Source: Tetrahymena elliotti 4EA
Taxonomy: Eukaryota > Ciliophora > Oligohymenophorea > Hymenostomatida > Tetrahymenidae
NCBI GenBank assembly: GCA_000231825.2
Contig: JH720293.1
Span: 2,790,001-2,854,000 of the forward strand
DNA length: 64,000 bases
Direction of reading: 5' to 3'
Shown here: in pieces, positions 40,701 through 53,796 of the stretch
Numbering within the stretch: position 1 is the stretch's first letter
Layout of the letters: each line of letters starts with the position of its first letter
Translations under genes and position numbers: made by a program
Notes under the pieces: generated by a model
Database searches by the model: none
The model's input: only the letters and a program-made list of their open reading frames with translations
What the model was told of the DNA's origin: nothing

Positions 40701-42579
40701 AAATTGCAGAGGATAGGAAAAATCTTAGAAGAAATATCAATAGTGATTCTCAAATGCGTTAAGTTTTACTTAGCAAGCTTCAAACTGCATAATAAGAAGG
40801 CCAAAAACCAGCCTTAATACAAACTAATAGTTTGTACTACAACCATGCAAACTTTTAGCACCTTAGAAAGCTTCATAAATTCAAAGTAAAGTTTCTACAA
40901 ATAAAAAATTTTTATTAAATTCTAAGTATAAATAGATATCTTCACCAATAAACCCTTTCTTTGATGATTTAGATATTGATAAAATTTAAGAATTGACCAT
41001 AGAAAAAGTTTGTGATATTATGGGATATTAAGAGCCTGCTATTGATAGCTCTGATATGAAGTTTTTAGTTATTGATGAGAGTACTGCAATTCCTTATTGT
41101 TTGATAGGTGGAGATTAATAAAATAATTAAGAAATCAGACAAGAAGATGATATATATGAAAGTAAATAAAAAAATGATTAAAATTATAGCATCTCTGAGT
41201 AAAAAAGTGACTTTGACAGTCCTTATAAAAAATAAAGTAGAAATAGAGAAAATAGCTAGAATAATGTGGAAAAAAATAATGAAATCATTGTTTTTCTTTA
41301 AGATTTCTTTGATAGCTATTTCGAATATAAATAAATGTTTGAATCTTTGGTAGCCCAAAATCCTAATAGAAGAGTTCTCCTCTTTAACTTACCAGGTAAA
41401 TAATTCAAATATTTAATTCACTCTAAATTTTTGAAATTTTAAAATATATTAATTCTAAATCTACTGAAGAAAGTAGAGAGAAGAATATTTAGAAGAAGAA
41501 ACATTTAAATTTTTTTATTTTTCTAATTAAGATGAAAAAATTTAAAGATAAATTTTGAATAAGTAGAAGTTATAACAATTTAAATTTTTTTGTGTGTATG
41601 CTTTTATTTAAATTCAATTAAATAAATAAATAGGATAGTCATATACGATATACAATTCAGAATTACTGTACCCTAATTACTACTAGATAGAAGTCATTGA
41701 TAGACTACTTTTTAAGTTAGATTCAGAAAAACTCATCAATACTAAGACAGATAAATTCAAATTTGTTGGAATAGGTTATGGAGGCTTCATTCTACAAAGT
41801 TATAGTATAAAATTAAAATATATTTTATTTTTTCGAATCAAAATTAATTTAACAAATTTCTTTCAAAATTTGAAATTTTAAATAACAATCTCATCTCTTC
41901 AATTAAGGATTTTTTAAATACCAAAGAACACTCAATAATCTACATTATTATTTTATTTAAAAAGTGGTTTCAGCTTATGGCAATTTACCTCATTTAGGAT
42001 CTTTGCTTTTGATAAATTCATTTATAGAGGTAGATAGCATCTTGAAGGATACTCTTCTCAAATCTCTTGAGATATTTGAGACATGCCCTGAAGGAATGGA
42101 TGAGCTCTCTTACAATTACTTTTCAGTTATAGTTAACTCATAAGCTCTAAGTGAAGAATAATTAAATCACAAAATGAGAATAAATCCAATTCTTAATGAA
42201 GGAAGAGCAGCAATCATAAAAGGTTGTCTTGCTTCTTAATTCATGCGTGATAGATTTGAAAAGGTTCCTGTTTCTTGTATGATTGTTCATACTTTGAAGA
42301 ATTGTGTAGTAAATATTAACTAAAGTGACTTACTTGCAAAGTACACAAAAGATGAAGTATAAGATTTCTAAGCAAATTTAATTTTGAAAAAAATAAATGA
42401 GAAACAAGTAAAACGTAAGACGAAGTATATAAATGGTGGGCACTCTTTGCTTGAAGTAAGATTTAAAAGAAATATTAGATTCAGACAAGATATCAAATTT
42501 TATTTTAATAAAATAAAAATAGGAAAATGTTGAATAATTAGTAGAATTGATAAATGAATTTTTGAGAGAATAATTTTGA
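37754..42579 (+). CDS. large protein with C-terminal alpha/beta-hydrolase fold lacking the nucleophile Ser
   Basis: Not recognised as a named gene. Many introns are visible, for example 38313-38520. The 5' part (37754-38310) needs at least one intron, or has an indel: the frame from ATG meets TGA at 38038, while the next frame (LKGNPNTWFFNTSKGKIP) clearly continues the gene. The middle is Lys/Gln-rich and includes CGGDFCDYEMLEK and a helical segment. The 3' third is an alpha/beta-hydrolase-like domain: RVLLFNLPG, then KFKFVGIGYGGFIL at the nucleophile elbow, FETCPEG, CMIVHTLKN and GGHSLLE at the usual histidine position. The elbow is GIGYG, with GGT where a Ser codon would be, so catalysis is unlikely. 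The last exon ends in NVEQLVELINEFLREQF. A structural role is inference. Confidence 0.75.
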
Positions 42580-44689
42580 AATTTTAAATCCAGCAATCAA
42601 GCAAGCTAACAAAAAAAATTTAATTCTAAATGAATTACTGAATTATTTAGCATAAAGAGACTTCTTCAATTTTTTCCTTTTTGTTTTGATATTTTTTATC
42701 AATATCAAATGGTCGATCTATCGGTTCTGGTCTAGTATTTCCATGATAAAAACCAATTAAAAATATGTTAATTTAAGTAAAATACTGATATCTAGGATAA
42801 TATGTATTTTTTTTGTTTAATAGTATGCAATAATTTATTCGTATTTTGATTGATTGCTCATTCACCAATCTTTAATTTTTCTTTAAAAATCATTTTGAAA
42901 TAGAAAGCAAAAAAAGATGACGAAAAGTTATTTTTAATTTTTTTAATTATAAAAGAAGCTGATTTAAAATAGAATTGATTGACATATTTTATTATATTTC
43001 TCTAATCATTATTGTGGTAAAAAATTTAATCACATTAATATTCTATCTACAACATCAATACATCAATGCACCAATCCATCTATCCATCCATCATACCCCC
43101 TTTTTCAAATTCTTTTTATTCGTAACTGTTTAAATTTTTGGCAACTTAAAATGTTCTTTTCAGCGCCAGTTTGCAATTTCTAATGTTCAAATCTAACGTG
43201 AAATAAATTAATAAGAGCTGTTTTTTGCACTTAATTCGTTAAGAGGAGCTTTTTAGGGAAAATTTAAAGAAACAAACATTTTTATCAGCGCTAAAGAATT
43301 TTTTAAATTTTGAAAAAGTAAGTTTAGTTCTAAAAATATATTTGTAAATAGATATTTTGATTATTTATTTATTTGATTCTTAGCTAAGTTAAGAATTGAT
43401 TTACATCAAATATTTTTGAATATTTTAAACTCATTTTCAAAAATAGATTGATTCATTGATTGATAGATTGATTAAATATATGTTAAGCAAAAATCAGTTA
43501 TGATCTAATGAAATAGGCTACTTTATCAATTTGAAATAAAAGTAAATGTGTATTATCATATCACTATTTCTTTTTTAATTTCTACTCAAATCTTTTTCTC
43601 CTTAATAAAAGTGACTGACAAATCAGTTATTATTATTTTTATCACATTACAACGACAAATTAATGTACTGCACTTATATAATAAATTATTAACGTTATGG
43701 TGTTTGATTACCATACCACTGTATTATAATTATTAATGCTTTATGCAAATAGCATAATGATCCACAAGTGGAAGGAATGGCAGTGTTTTGTGCATTTAAA
43801 AATATAATAATAAATTATAAGAGGGTGGGGAGAAAAATAAAAAAGAAAAAAGTATAGAAAAATAAAAGGAAAAAAATTAAATGAAAATAATTAAGAATCC
43901 ATTCAAATGATAAGAGTCGAAAGCAGGAAAAAATTATAAACAAGAATCTCCATCAGCTTATTTAATTAATTAGACATGATGATTTTTATATGTTTCTTTC
44001 TTTCTTTGAATGATTAATCATTTGTTTTCTTTTATATAGATTGATTGATTAATGTTTAAGATATTTATTTGACTCAATGAAAAATCAATCTTTTTCAATT
44101 TCTTTCTTCTATTTTTCTTTTTTGCTTTATAATTCATTTGATTTTATTTTTCCATTTTTATTTGAAAATACCCATGAAAAAGTTTTTTTTTAAACTATTC
44201 CAAAATAATATGTTCATATTTATGTCTCAAAGATATTATAAAGATATTAGAGTATTTTTAAGTTTCTGGAGAGATAGAGGATGGATCTGATGATATTTTA
44301 AATAAATGAGTCATCAATGTAGAGGACAGAGAAATTTTGAATTGGTCGGTGAAAAGAATGGAAAGAAGAAAAAGGAAAGAATAATTCAAACAAATTATTA
44401 GTAAAAATAAAAAACCGAGATTGAATAAAAGCAGATTTTTATTTGTTTATTTGATTTTTTCTTCATGCATGCTTTGCTTGCTTGCTTGCTTAATAAATGA
44501 GTTTTGGTTTTCTTTTTCATTCAATATTCTTAGTTTATTTGACGATTTGTCAGTATAAATATTTTTTTATTTTGAAAACTTCAAAAATAAATAAATTTCA
44601 AAAAAAATTTTTAAAATAATTAAAAATTAAAAACAAAAACCTTTAAGAAAAAAAAGCAAAACAAATAAAAATTTAATCAATACTTGAAA
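42580..44689. other. 2.1-kb gene-free stretch upstream of 14-3-3
   Basis: Contains CAGCG words at 43161-43165 and 43286-43290 in TTTTCAGCGCC and TTTATCAGCGCT. A second GTGGGGAGAAA is at 43825-43835. GATT- and CTTG-type simple repeats lie at 43445-43474 and 44471-44491. No coding frame was seen. The start codon at 44690 follows a long A-rich leader typical of ciliate mRNAs. Confidence 0.45.
44471..44491. repeat. GCTT/CTTG microsatellite
   Basis: About five tandem four-base units upstream of the 14-3-3 gene. Confidence 0.7.
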
Positions 44690-46430
44690 ATGTCTTTATC
44701 TAGAGAAGAAAATATTTACATGGGTAAGATTTCTGAACAAACAGAAAGATTCGAAGATATGTTAGAATACATGAAGAAGGTTGTTCAAACCGGTTAGGAA
44801 TTATCTGTTGAAGAAAGAAACCTCCTCTCCGTTGCTTACAAGAACACCGTTGGTTCTCGTAGATCTGCCTGGAGAAGTATCTCTGCCATCTAACAAAAGG
44901 AAGAATCCAAGGGATCCAAGCACCTCGACCTCCTCACCAACTACAAGAAGAAGATCGAAACTGAACTTAACCTCTACTGTGACGATATCCTTAAGCTCCT
45001 CAGCGATCACCTCATCAAGAATGCCACCGTAAGCCCCATTTTTATTCTTTAATTTCCATACCATTTTTCTTATTCTTATTCACTTACCCAATCAAAAAAT
45101 CTTCTACACACAATAATGTCATGTCGTCTTCTTAATATAAGTGTATTAAATTCAAATGAGTAAAGCTTGACTCCAAATTTTAGTGGAGCCTATATTCCTT
45201 TCTCTCGAATTCAATAACTTATCACTTCACTCAAATGAGGAGAAGAAGAAGAAGACTTTTAATTTTTTTCTTCAGACATTATTTTTGAAGAACGAAAGTT
45301 AAAAACAAATTAAGAAGTAAGTAAGAAGATAAATAGGAGCCAAATAGTAAAATGAAGTTGATTAACTTGATACTACATACCCAATACTCATTAGATGATG
45401 GGATTAAAAGTATCTTTGGATAAGCTTACAAATTTATTTATGAATGTCTGAATATGACTAACATTTTTTCAAGTAAGCGGTCAACCAATATATGAAGAAA
45501 CATTTAAACATACAAATATAACATAACATAATTTAAAGGAGAATCGATCAAAGAGGATTGTATCTTTTCTTTTAATCGAACTGAAAACCTCAAAAAAACT
45601 CTCCTAACAGTTTTAAATACTTGTTCCCAAAAATTTCTTATATCTTTCTACCTCTTGATCAATTTTTAAAATAAAATAAAATAAATTAATAAATCAAGTT
45701 AATCTATTCATAAACGCTCACTCACTCACATACTCCATCCTATTTATCTTTATTTTTAATTAGTGAATAAGCTTAAACCCAATATACTTCTCTCTTTCTT
45801 TCAAATCGTTTTTTATTATCTTCTACTGCTACTGTACCCTATAGCTAGATGCTAATCCAGTCAGTAAGCTAGCGAGAGTTAGTTAGTAAGCAAAACATAT
45901 TATCAAAGCATATAACCAAAGAAATTTTATTTAATCAAAGAGAAGTATATACGGCCATCAACCAATTGATAAAACAAAATAACCATACTCATTTATTGAT
46001 TGACCCATATTAATTTTCATTTTTAAATAAATAGAACGCTGAAGCTCAAGTTTTCTTCTTGAAGATGAAGGGTGATTACTACAGATATATTGCTGAATAC
46101 GCCTAAGGTGATGACCACAAGAAGGCTGCTGATGGTGCTTTGGACTCCTACAATAAGGCCTCCGAAATCGCCAACTCCGAATTGAGCACCACTCATCCCA
46201 TCAGATTAGGTTTGGCCCTTAACTTCTCCGTTTTCCACTACGAAGTCTTGAATGACCCCTCCAAAGCCTGCACTTTGGCCAAGACTGCTTTCGATGAAGC
46301 TATTGGTGATATTGAAAGAATCTAAGAAGACTAATATAAGGATGCCACCACCATTATGCAATTAATTAGAGATAACCTCACCCTCTGGACTTCTGAATTC
46401 CAAGACGATGCTGAAGAATAATAAGAATGA
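44690..46430 (+). CDS. 14-3-3 protein
   Basis: Phosphoserine/threonine-binding dimeric adaptor of 244 aa. Exon 1 covers residues 1-113 and exon 2 residues 114-244; the splice is phase 0. Family features are [19 protein letters not shown], the ligand-binding Lys/Arg in [26 protein letters not shown] with the Arg-Tyr pair, [17 protein letters not shown], and the C-terminal helix ending TLWTSE plus an acidic tail. Codons are strongly enriched in C-ending triplets (CTC, ATC, AAG, GCC), the clearest codon bias in the window, indicating very high expression. Possible partners in the window are the kinases, but no link is shown. Confidence 0.98.
45029..46034 (+). other. 1,006-nt intron of the 14-3-3 gene
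   Basis: GTAAGC at the 5' end and AATAG at the 3' end give an in-frame splice. It is ten or more times longer than typical introns in this window. No ORF or clear snoRNA was found; one imperfect C-box-like word (GATGATGG) near 45394 is too weak to call. Confidence 0.85.
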
Positions 46431-48276
46431 AGTTAATGAGCTGGTGTGAAAATCAAACAAAAAACAAATTAAACTTATAATTTTTATAATAATAATAAAA
46501 ATAAGTTATCTTCATCTTATAGTATCATCTAATAAACTGAGTAGTCAAACATTTCTAAGAAGTTACTTGGCGAAAGGCTCGAAATTATTCAAGATGTACC
46601 TTTGATTAAATAAGTCTTGAGTGTTTCATTTTTTAATCTGCATTATTTTATTTGATCATTAAACTTATATACATTCTATAGATACATATATACAATTATA
46701 TATCTATATATTACATATTATATAAATAACCTTATAATTATATTAAAATCCCATTCTCCTCTCCATATTGATTTTTTGTTTTCTTCTTTGTTTCAGTCAT
46801 CATTTTATTTCTACAACCTTCTTTATCAATAAAATTCTGTTTATTTAACAGCCTTAATAACCTTCATGCTAATGAAGATAAACTAAAACCATAAATAATC
46901 CCACAAATATTAACACATTTGTTAGAAATCCTTCATTTTTACTTCCACTATTTCATTTTTAGATTAACGAATCCAAATAAAATAGTTTGAAGAATAAAAG
47001 AAGAATGGCCTAAAAAATAGTAAACAATTAAGAGTGTTTGGCAGTGAAGTTTCAATTGGTGAACAAAAGATGAAATGAATAAAGTTTAAAAACAAGAATT
47101 TATGGAGTTTAATAGTCTTTGTTTCTTTTATTTCTAATTTCTCCTTACTTCCATTTTAAAAAAAGTATTTGTGAAAAAATAAACGAATAAAATTGAAATA
47201 AAACTTTGAAATTCAATAAATAATTGACTATATAATTTTGAGTTTTATTTTGATAGTTATTTATTTATTTATTTATTTAGTTTGTTTGTTTGTTTGATTG
47301 CTTATTTTCCTCTATCTTTTAACTAATGTTTTACTACACTTCCTTTTAAAATTGTCAACATTAAAATTTCGCATCAATAGCATTAATATGCCCATACTTC
47401 TTATTGAGAAACGCTTTCTTTTTTTTAAATTGCCAAAAGACAATATTCATTAGCTTCAAACAAATTTTTCAGTATAAACCCAATTTTCTTGAAATTAAGA
47501 AAGTAAAAAAAGAAAGAGAGAAAAATAAATATATCTTTCTTTTTTTCTATTTCTAGGTAGTAATGGACTAAATTTTTATTTATCAATTTAATCGTTTTTT
47601 TTCTATTGAAAATAAATACAATGCTAAATAAAATATATAACATTTTTAGCCATCAAAATAATAAACTCCATTAGTAATACACAGTAGAATTACACATAGC
47701 AAATTAGTTATAATGGATTTTAGACAATAATTTTTTATTTTTTTAATCATTAAAAATTTAGAGGTAAAAAATTGATTAATATTTTTATCTAGATAATTAG
47801 GAGTAAGGAACAAAAGATATTTTGATGATGTATCTTTTGATTATAGTCACTGATTTTTAAACAAATAAATGATGGGTTGGTTAATGAAATAAAATATCTT
47901 TATTTTTTATTTGAAACAATAAAAAGAAGTAGCCAAAGAAAGATATCAATAATAAATAATTCAGTTAAGCTTGGAAATGTGATTTATTTTGTTTTATCTA
48001 TTTTACTTTACACAAATTTTAAAAAATTAAATGATTTTTTTCGTAATATCAAAAAGTACGTGTTTATGTAGTAATTTTATTTAGATTTTGACTTTAGCAA
48101 AATTGAAAACAAAGTGAAGGAATAGTGCACATTTGTTAATAAACATTTAATGAACAAATTATTTTAAAACTCATTTTTCATACCAACTCAAATTATTCTT
48201 TATAGATTATTTAACTTAACATAGATTTTTTTTTATGTCTATAAATATATACAATATTCTTTTTCTTAATGTAAAA
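46431..48276. other. convergent gene-free stretch
   Basis: Holds the 3' end of 14-3-3 and of the leftward GBP-PX gene. There is a TTTA/GTTT simple repeat at 47257-47295. No coding frame with ciliate character. Confidence 0.45.
47257..47295. repeat. (TTTA)n then (GTTT)n simple repeat
   Basis: Tandem four-base units, about five of each type, in the 14-3-3 downstream spacer. Confidence 0.7.
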
Positions 48277-51200
48277 TCAAAGCTTTTTTAGAAGAGTACC
48301 TGTCTAAACAACTTTACAGCTCTTTCTTATTCTTTCTTGGATTTCACTTTTAAGAGATTTATTTGTGTTTTATTATAAGTTGCTATTGTTTGCTATCTCA
48401 TTATAATTCAAATTGTTGCCGTTGCTGCAATCAATAGATAGATTTCTTTAATTATTATAGGTCAGTACATTTTGTTTAATTATGTTAGGGCTTTTGCTAT
48501 TTTATTTACCGAATTTCTAATTAATAGGTACTTAGTATTATCTATTTATAGTGATTTTATTTAAATTTTATGGAATAGTCAAAATATTGTTTCCCATGTT
48601 GGAATTTCTATCTCTTCTTACTACATTTAAAACATTTTCTTTTCCAATTTAAGTAGAATTTAATTAGTAGGGTTTTTTTTGTGTTTAATTTTAGTAGAAA
48701 TCTTATTATTTACTATTAAGCTAATATTGTTAATCTCTACTCTAGTAAACGTTTCCTAAAGTATTTCTTTAATATGAAAGCATTAGATTATTGTTTACAT
48801 TTATATTCTATTAAAATGGAGTTGTAACATTTTCTTATCTTTCAATACGTAAAGTAGATTTTTCTTTCCTATTAGGACTCTAAGATAATGATAAAGATCT
48901 TTCGCTATTTTTTATAATTTAATTTAAAACATAAATTGATAAATGTAAAATTAAAATTGAAATACCTTCCTTCTATTTCTTTATGATTAGTCATATTACC
49001 ATTGTTTATAGAATTATTCTTATCATCGAAATTAATAGAAAGAGAAAAACTATGAGAGTGCTTCTAGTGAATGCTTTCTTTTTAGTATTTAGATTCATGA
49101 TAAGAATCCTAACTGACTTAATTTAGAATATTATTGACTTAAATTTAATCTCTTGAGAAATTGAAAAAGCTTTAGAATATAGCAGAAATTCTAATTGATG
49201 AAAGTTATGAAATCATTTATAAATATTATTATATATTTTATGCTCTCTTTTCAAGAATGCTGCTGTTATTTTAGCTGCTTGAAAATGAATTTTCATTGTC
49301 ACTTTTAGAATTTTCTAAATTTAATGAACTAAGTGCATTTACAAAAGAAACATCAACAAATTTCAATCTATCTTACTTTGGAATACTGCTTGACTTTGTA
49401 AAATAAGTTTAAAGTCTTTGATGCAATTCATGAAAATCTTTGTATTTTTTAAATACTGTCCATTAAACCCCTTCTTTAATTAATTTTATTTGTATTTCAT
49501 ACAAAGAGTAAGGCTTTGAACTTCCTTCTTAAGAGATCAGTGTCTGAAGGATTTCGATTGAAAAATCTTCTAATTTTAATTAAGGAAAAGGTATTTCTTC
49601 TGTTTCTTAAAATCCTGAAAACTCATTAACATTGGTTGTTTCTAAGTTTCCTTACAAATAATCTACATACTATGAATGATTGATTTCATCTTTTCTCAAA
49701 TTATTAATTATTTGAGATTGAACTTTTTAAGTTGCATCTATTTAGAATCCCTTGTTGATCTAACTTTGATTTGCTAAAGGAGTTTGGTAAATATTACTTT
49801 AAGTTAATCTTTATTGTATTGAATTTTTTGTTGAAAAGTTTCCATATGTTTCTATAGAATTCAAGGGGCTATGCAATCTTTACTTTTATAATGGTTTTTA
49901 ATCTTATACTAGACTAAGATTGATTCCAACTATTTCATTACAATCTTCAATAGATTATTAAGAAGTATTAGCAAGATTTACTGAAGTATTGCATTTTTAA
50001 TTATTGATGCATGAATTTTTCAGAAAAGAATTAGTTAAAACTAATGATTTATTTAATCTAGTATCTCTTTTTTCTTAGGATCTTGAATGATTTCTTGTTT
50101 AAGAACTACCTCTATTAATCCATTTTTTTGATGAATTTTATTTTTTATTGCTATTTTCTGCAGCATTAGAAAGGATACCAGATTTCTCAAAGCTTTTATT
50201 CAGTTGATTTTATCTTATTTAGCTTCTTATAACATCGCTGAATGGATGAGCTCCTATAGAACAAACACTTAAGTGATTTTAGTAATTATCAATATCACAG
50301 TAAATATTGCAAAGTTTGCAATTAAACCCTGCACTTTATTTAACAATAGTTTTAAATATTTTTAGTGCATCTATTTTACTTTACATGGATTACATTTTAG
50401 TTTCTTATTAGTTAATAATCAACAGAAGCTATTTGTTACTTTCCATCAACTCTTAGTAACTCTAAAATTGCATCTCTGCTTAAGAAACACTCTACGTCCT
50501 TCCCACTAATTTTAAATTTTCAAATCAATTAAAAAATTAATTTTTTAAATAAAATTTCAATTTACAATTCAGTGCTTAAATTAGCTACTCATTTATAGCC
50601 TTGCTATCTTAAAGCTGTTGTTTTAAAAACTAGAGCTAACTTTCGAAAAGTTGCTTATCTCTTTCCCACTATTCTGATTTTTTATTGATGAAAACTTCAT
50701 TCAATTCTTCTGCATTTTGCTAGATTTCTTTCATTTTCTTTTCAGTTCCTAGTTTCATAGAATTTATCTCATTTTAATAAATCAAAGTAGTTTCTTTTAA
50801 TGTATCCTCAGCTTTCTTCAGCTAACCATTTAAAACTTTGATTTCATTTTAAAGTTAAATTATTGTATTAGTGCTCTAGTTAGCTAAATTATCTTTTTCT
50901 TTAAATCTTTCTTAGCATTCTGCAAACATTGTTTTCAAATTATTATTAGCTTCTAACAACTAATTTTTCTCATTTTTCAAAAATTAAATTTCTTGGCCTA
51001 ACATTTCTCTTTTTTGCTAATTTTTTGATTCCATAAACTCATATTCTACTTTAGCATCTCTCAGTTCATTCTCCAATCTAACGTAGTCTTAATATTCCTT
51101 CATGTTGTCTATTTTATTACTAAGGCACTTTACCTATTAATCATAAAAATGTTGTCTTTCATCAAACTCATGCTAGCATTCTTTCAATTTTTCATTCAAA

Positions 51201-52939
51201 TCATTGGTGAAATCTATTTATTATTTGAGTAAGCAATCTTTTTCATTTATTTATCTCTCGAGTTATAACTTCTCTTCTTCTTTATTTTTCAAAATATTCT
51301 CATAATTTTTTACATATTTTTAAATTTCCAACTCATGCTATTATTGTTTTAATTTAGTTTGTTGCTCATAAAATTACTTATAAGCTGCTTCAAAAAATTT
51401 ATTTTTTGTTTCTAGAACTATATCAAATAGTTCACCATATTAAGAACTTATTTCTTCTAAAATTTCATTCCAATAAGAAATTATCTCACCATTTTCAGAA
51501 ATTGTTTTTTCATAAATACAATTCATTTTGTTTGCCACAATTTCTTCACATTTAGCCTAACCATTTTATATTTAATAATTACATTAAAATTTAATTTAAA
51601 ATATAAATTGAAGTGTTAATTTTTTAAAAAACTTACCTAATACAATTCTCTATTTTAATTTTTGTATTGCTATGAATACTTTTCAAAATCTGCTAGTACA
51701 TTTTAGCTATTAACATGTTCTGATTAGCAAATCTCTATAATTTTTTATTTTGTTTAGCATAATTACTATTCTTATAGAGTTTAAGAAATTATCTCCTAAT
51801 TTTCCTTCAGCTTTAAAGTCTGAAAAATCAAATTTTTACATTCTATTTGTATTAAAATATTATTAAAAAATCAATCAGAAATTTTAAAATCAGTAATAAA
51901 AAAAATCACATCTTTCAACATCTGAGGTAATGAACTCCAATAGTTGTTCTTAAATTTTTTATAGATTTGGTGTTGCTCCTTTATTTATTGCACTAAGATA
52001 TTTTTCTAATAAGAATACCAGCTGTGGTCCTGTAATACTTCTATTACTAAATATTTTAGCTTTCATTCTTTTTATTATTTTTTTTTAAAGTTTTTGAATA
52101 TCTTATAAGAACTCTTAACGAAATTCTGTTTCGGTTGAGGAATTCATACTTTGAAGTTATGATTCTTCTTCTAAAGGGCGAACAATAGTAACACAATCTC
52201 TATCAGGGAAGAAATGCTTGAATTGTTTACGAACCATATTCTTTTACATAGTAGTCTCAGATAAACCTTTCTATTCTTCCAAAGAATTTTCTAAGTATTA
52301 TTTTGTATTTAGTGGCTCACCTTTTTGATCTTCTAAAACCAAACTAAAATCTCTTAATACCCACATAAAAAATGGTAAATCTTGGCTAACGCTTTTATCA
52401 GTAGGAACTAACAATTATAATTATTTAACCAGCTTAAGAACATTATATAATTAGTTTAGGGATTTCTCTTCAATAGGACCAATTGTATTAAATATGAGCA
52501 CAGAACTAAGTAATAAATTCAGGAATATAATTTTGTTATCACTATTTTCATTCTAATCTATACTTCCAAAGCCTTCACTATCAATAACAATAAATTTTTG
52601 GCCAGATTCCGTTTCTAATAATTCTGGGCAAATCCATAAACCCTTTTAGATAAAAAAATTAAATTAAGAATAGAAAATATTTCTTAATATTTCAATTTAA
52701 ATTTCTACCTTTGTGCATTGATTAACAGTTGGACTTGTTCTAAATTACTTTTTTTCTTGATTAATAAATAATTTATTCATTAAGCTACTTTTTCCAGTTC
52801 TAAATGGTCCAACTATGCTTATAACACCTAAGGACTTAACTTTAAGAGAGCATAAGTAATTTTTAGCTGGCTAACAAATTTCAAGTATCCCATCCTAATT
52901 TTTAAAGACTAGCTATAAAGGTTACTCTATAATAGACAT
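48277..52939 (-). CDS. guanylate-binding-protein GTPase fused to coiled coil, zinc finger and PX domain
   Basis: Introns 48905-48965, 50506-50565, 51557-51636, 51843-51909 and 52643-52708 leave exactly 1,442 codons plus TGA. Residues 1-310 are a GBP/atlastin-type large GTPase: P-loop GPFRTGKSS at 44-52, CTKGLWIC with the switch Thr at about 76, DSEGFG at 98-103 and the GBP-specific RD pair at about 174-175. Residues about 380-740 are a long coiled coil. Near 782-803 is a CxxC...HxxxxC finger (CKLCNIYCDIDNYQNHLSVC). A PX-like domain covers about 1035-1175, with YSLYEIQIKLI, WTVFKKYKDFHELHQRL and a C-terminal helix; the basic residue before the YxDF motif is Lys. A long Asn/Gln/Ser-rich tail follows. 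GBPs self-assemble on membranes and PX domains bind phosphoinositides, so a membrane-coating or trafficking GTPase is inferred. Confidence 0.92.
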
Positions 52940-53796
52940 ATTTTAATAAATTAAGGTCTTCAATAATTCTATCTTAACTTAGGCTTAGATATTATAAATA
53001 TTAGTTAATTAATTTACTTCTAATTTTCAAATTCAATCAATTACTAATTATTTAACAATCAAATTTTTAAAGAATATTTTAATAATAACAGAAAAACTAA
53101 TAAATTAAAAAGAATCGTTGACATTTAAAAACTTACATTTTATAAAATATTAAATAATTTTTTATTTTTTTACTTATAATTTATTATTTTTTAAATTTTA
53201 AAATATTTTCAAAATAGAAAATTTAATTTTTAACATTTCATTTAAAAAGAAAATTTTAACTTGTTTTCAATAAAAATAAAATAATCAAAGGATGTAATTG
53301 CCATTATAATAATCATTAAGACTTATTTATAATATAAAAATAAAATGGAGTAACCCTGCTTTTTTTGGTTATATTTCGATTTTCAATTAATTATTTTTTA
53401 GTGCTACTGAATAGAAAGCTAAAATTCAAGAAGTATTTAAAATAAACGAAATCAAAATTGTTTGTTCACTTTGATTTATTCCTTTTCAAAGATTAAATAG
53501 TAGATTCAATCAATCTTCTAATGAATATTGTCCATTATAATTTTATAAAAAGAATAAAGGACTGAATTTTCAATATTTTTTAGCTGATTAACATTTTTTC
53601 AATTCATAATTTTTCATGATTGATTTTATACATGAAATACTTAATTTTTACTATTATACTAGAAAGAAAACATAAAATCAATAGCTTCAGTGTATACTAA
53701 CTTAATAAAAAATAATCTTCAAAAATATTAAAAATTGTAGGATTTAATATTTAATTAAAAAGATAGAAAACATAAAGCTTTTTTTATAAAAATATA
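52940..53796. other. divergent intergenic region
   Basis: Promoter space for two divergent genes, almost pure A/T. No motif recognised. Confidence 0.4.

Noticed and set aside
44781..45064. Overlapping frames on both strands in the 14-3-3 first exon
   Set aside because: Both are shadows of the strongly biased 14-3-3 coding frame.
45394..45440. Box C/D-like snoRNA in the 14-3-3 intron
   Set aside because: The C-box-like word is imperfect and no convincing D box with terminal stem flanks it.
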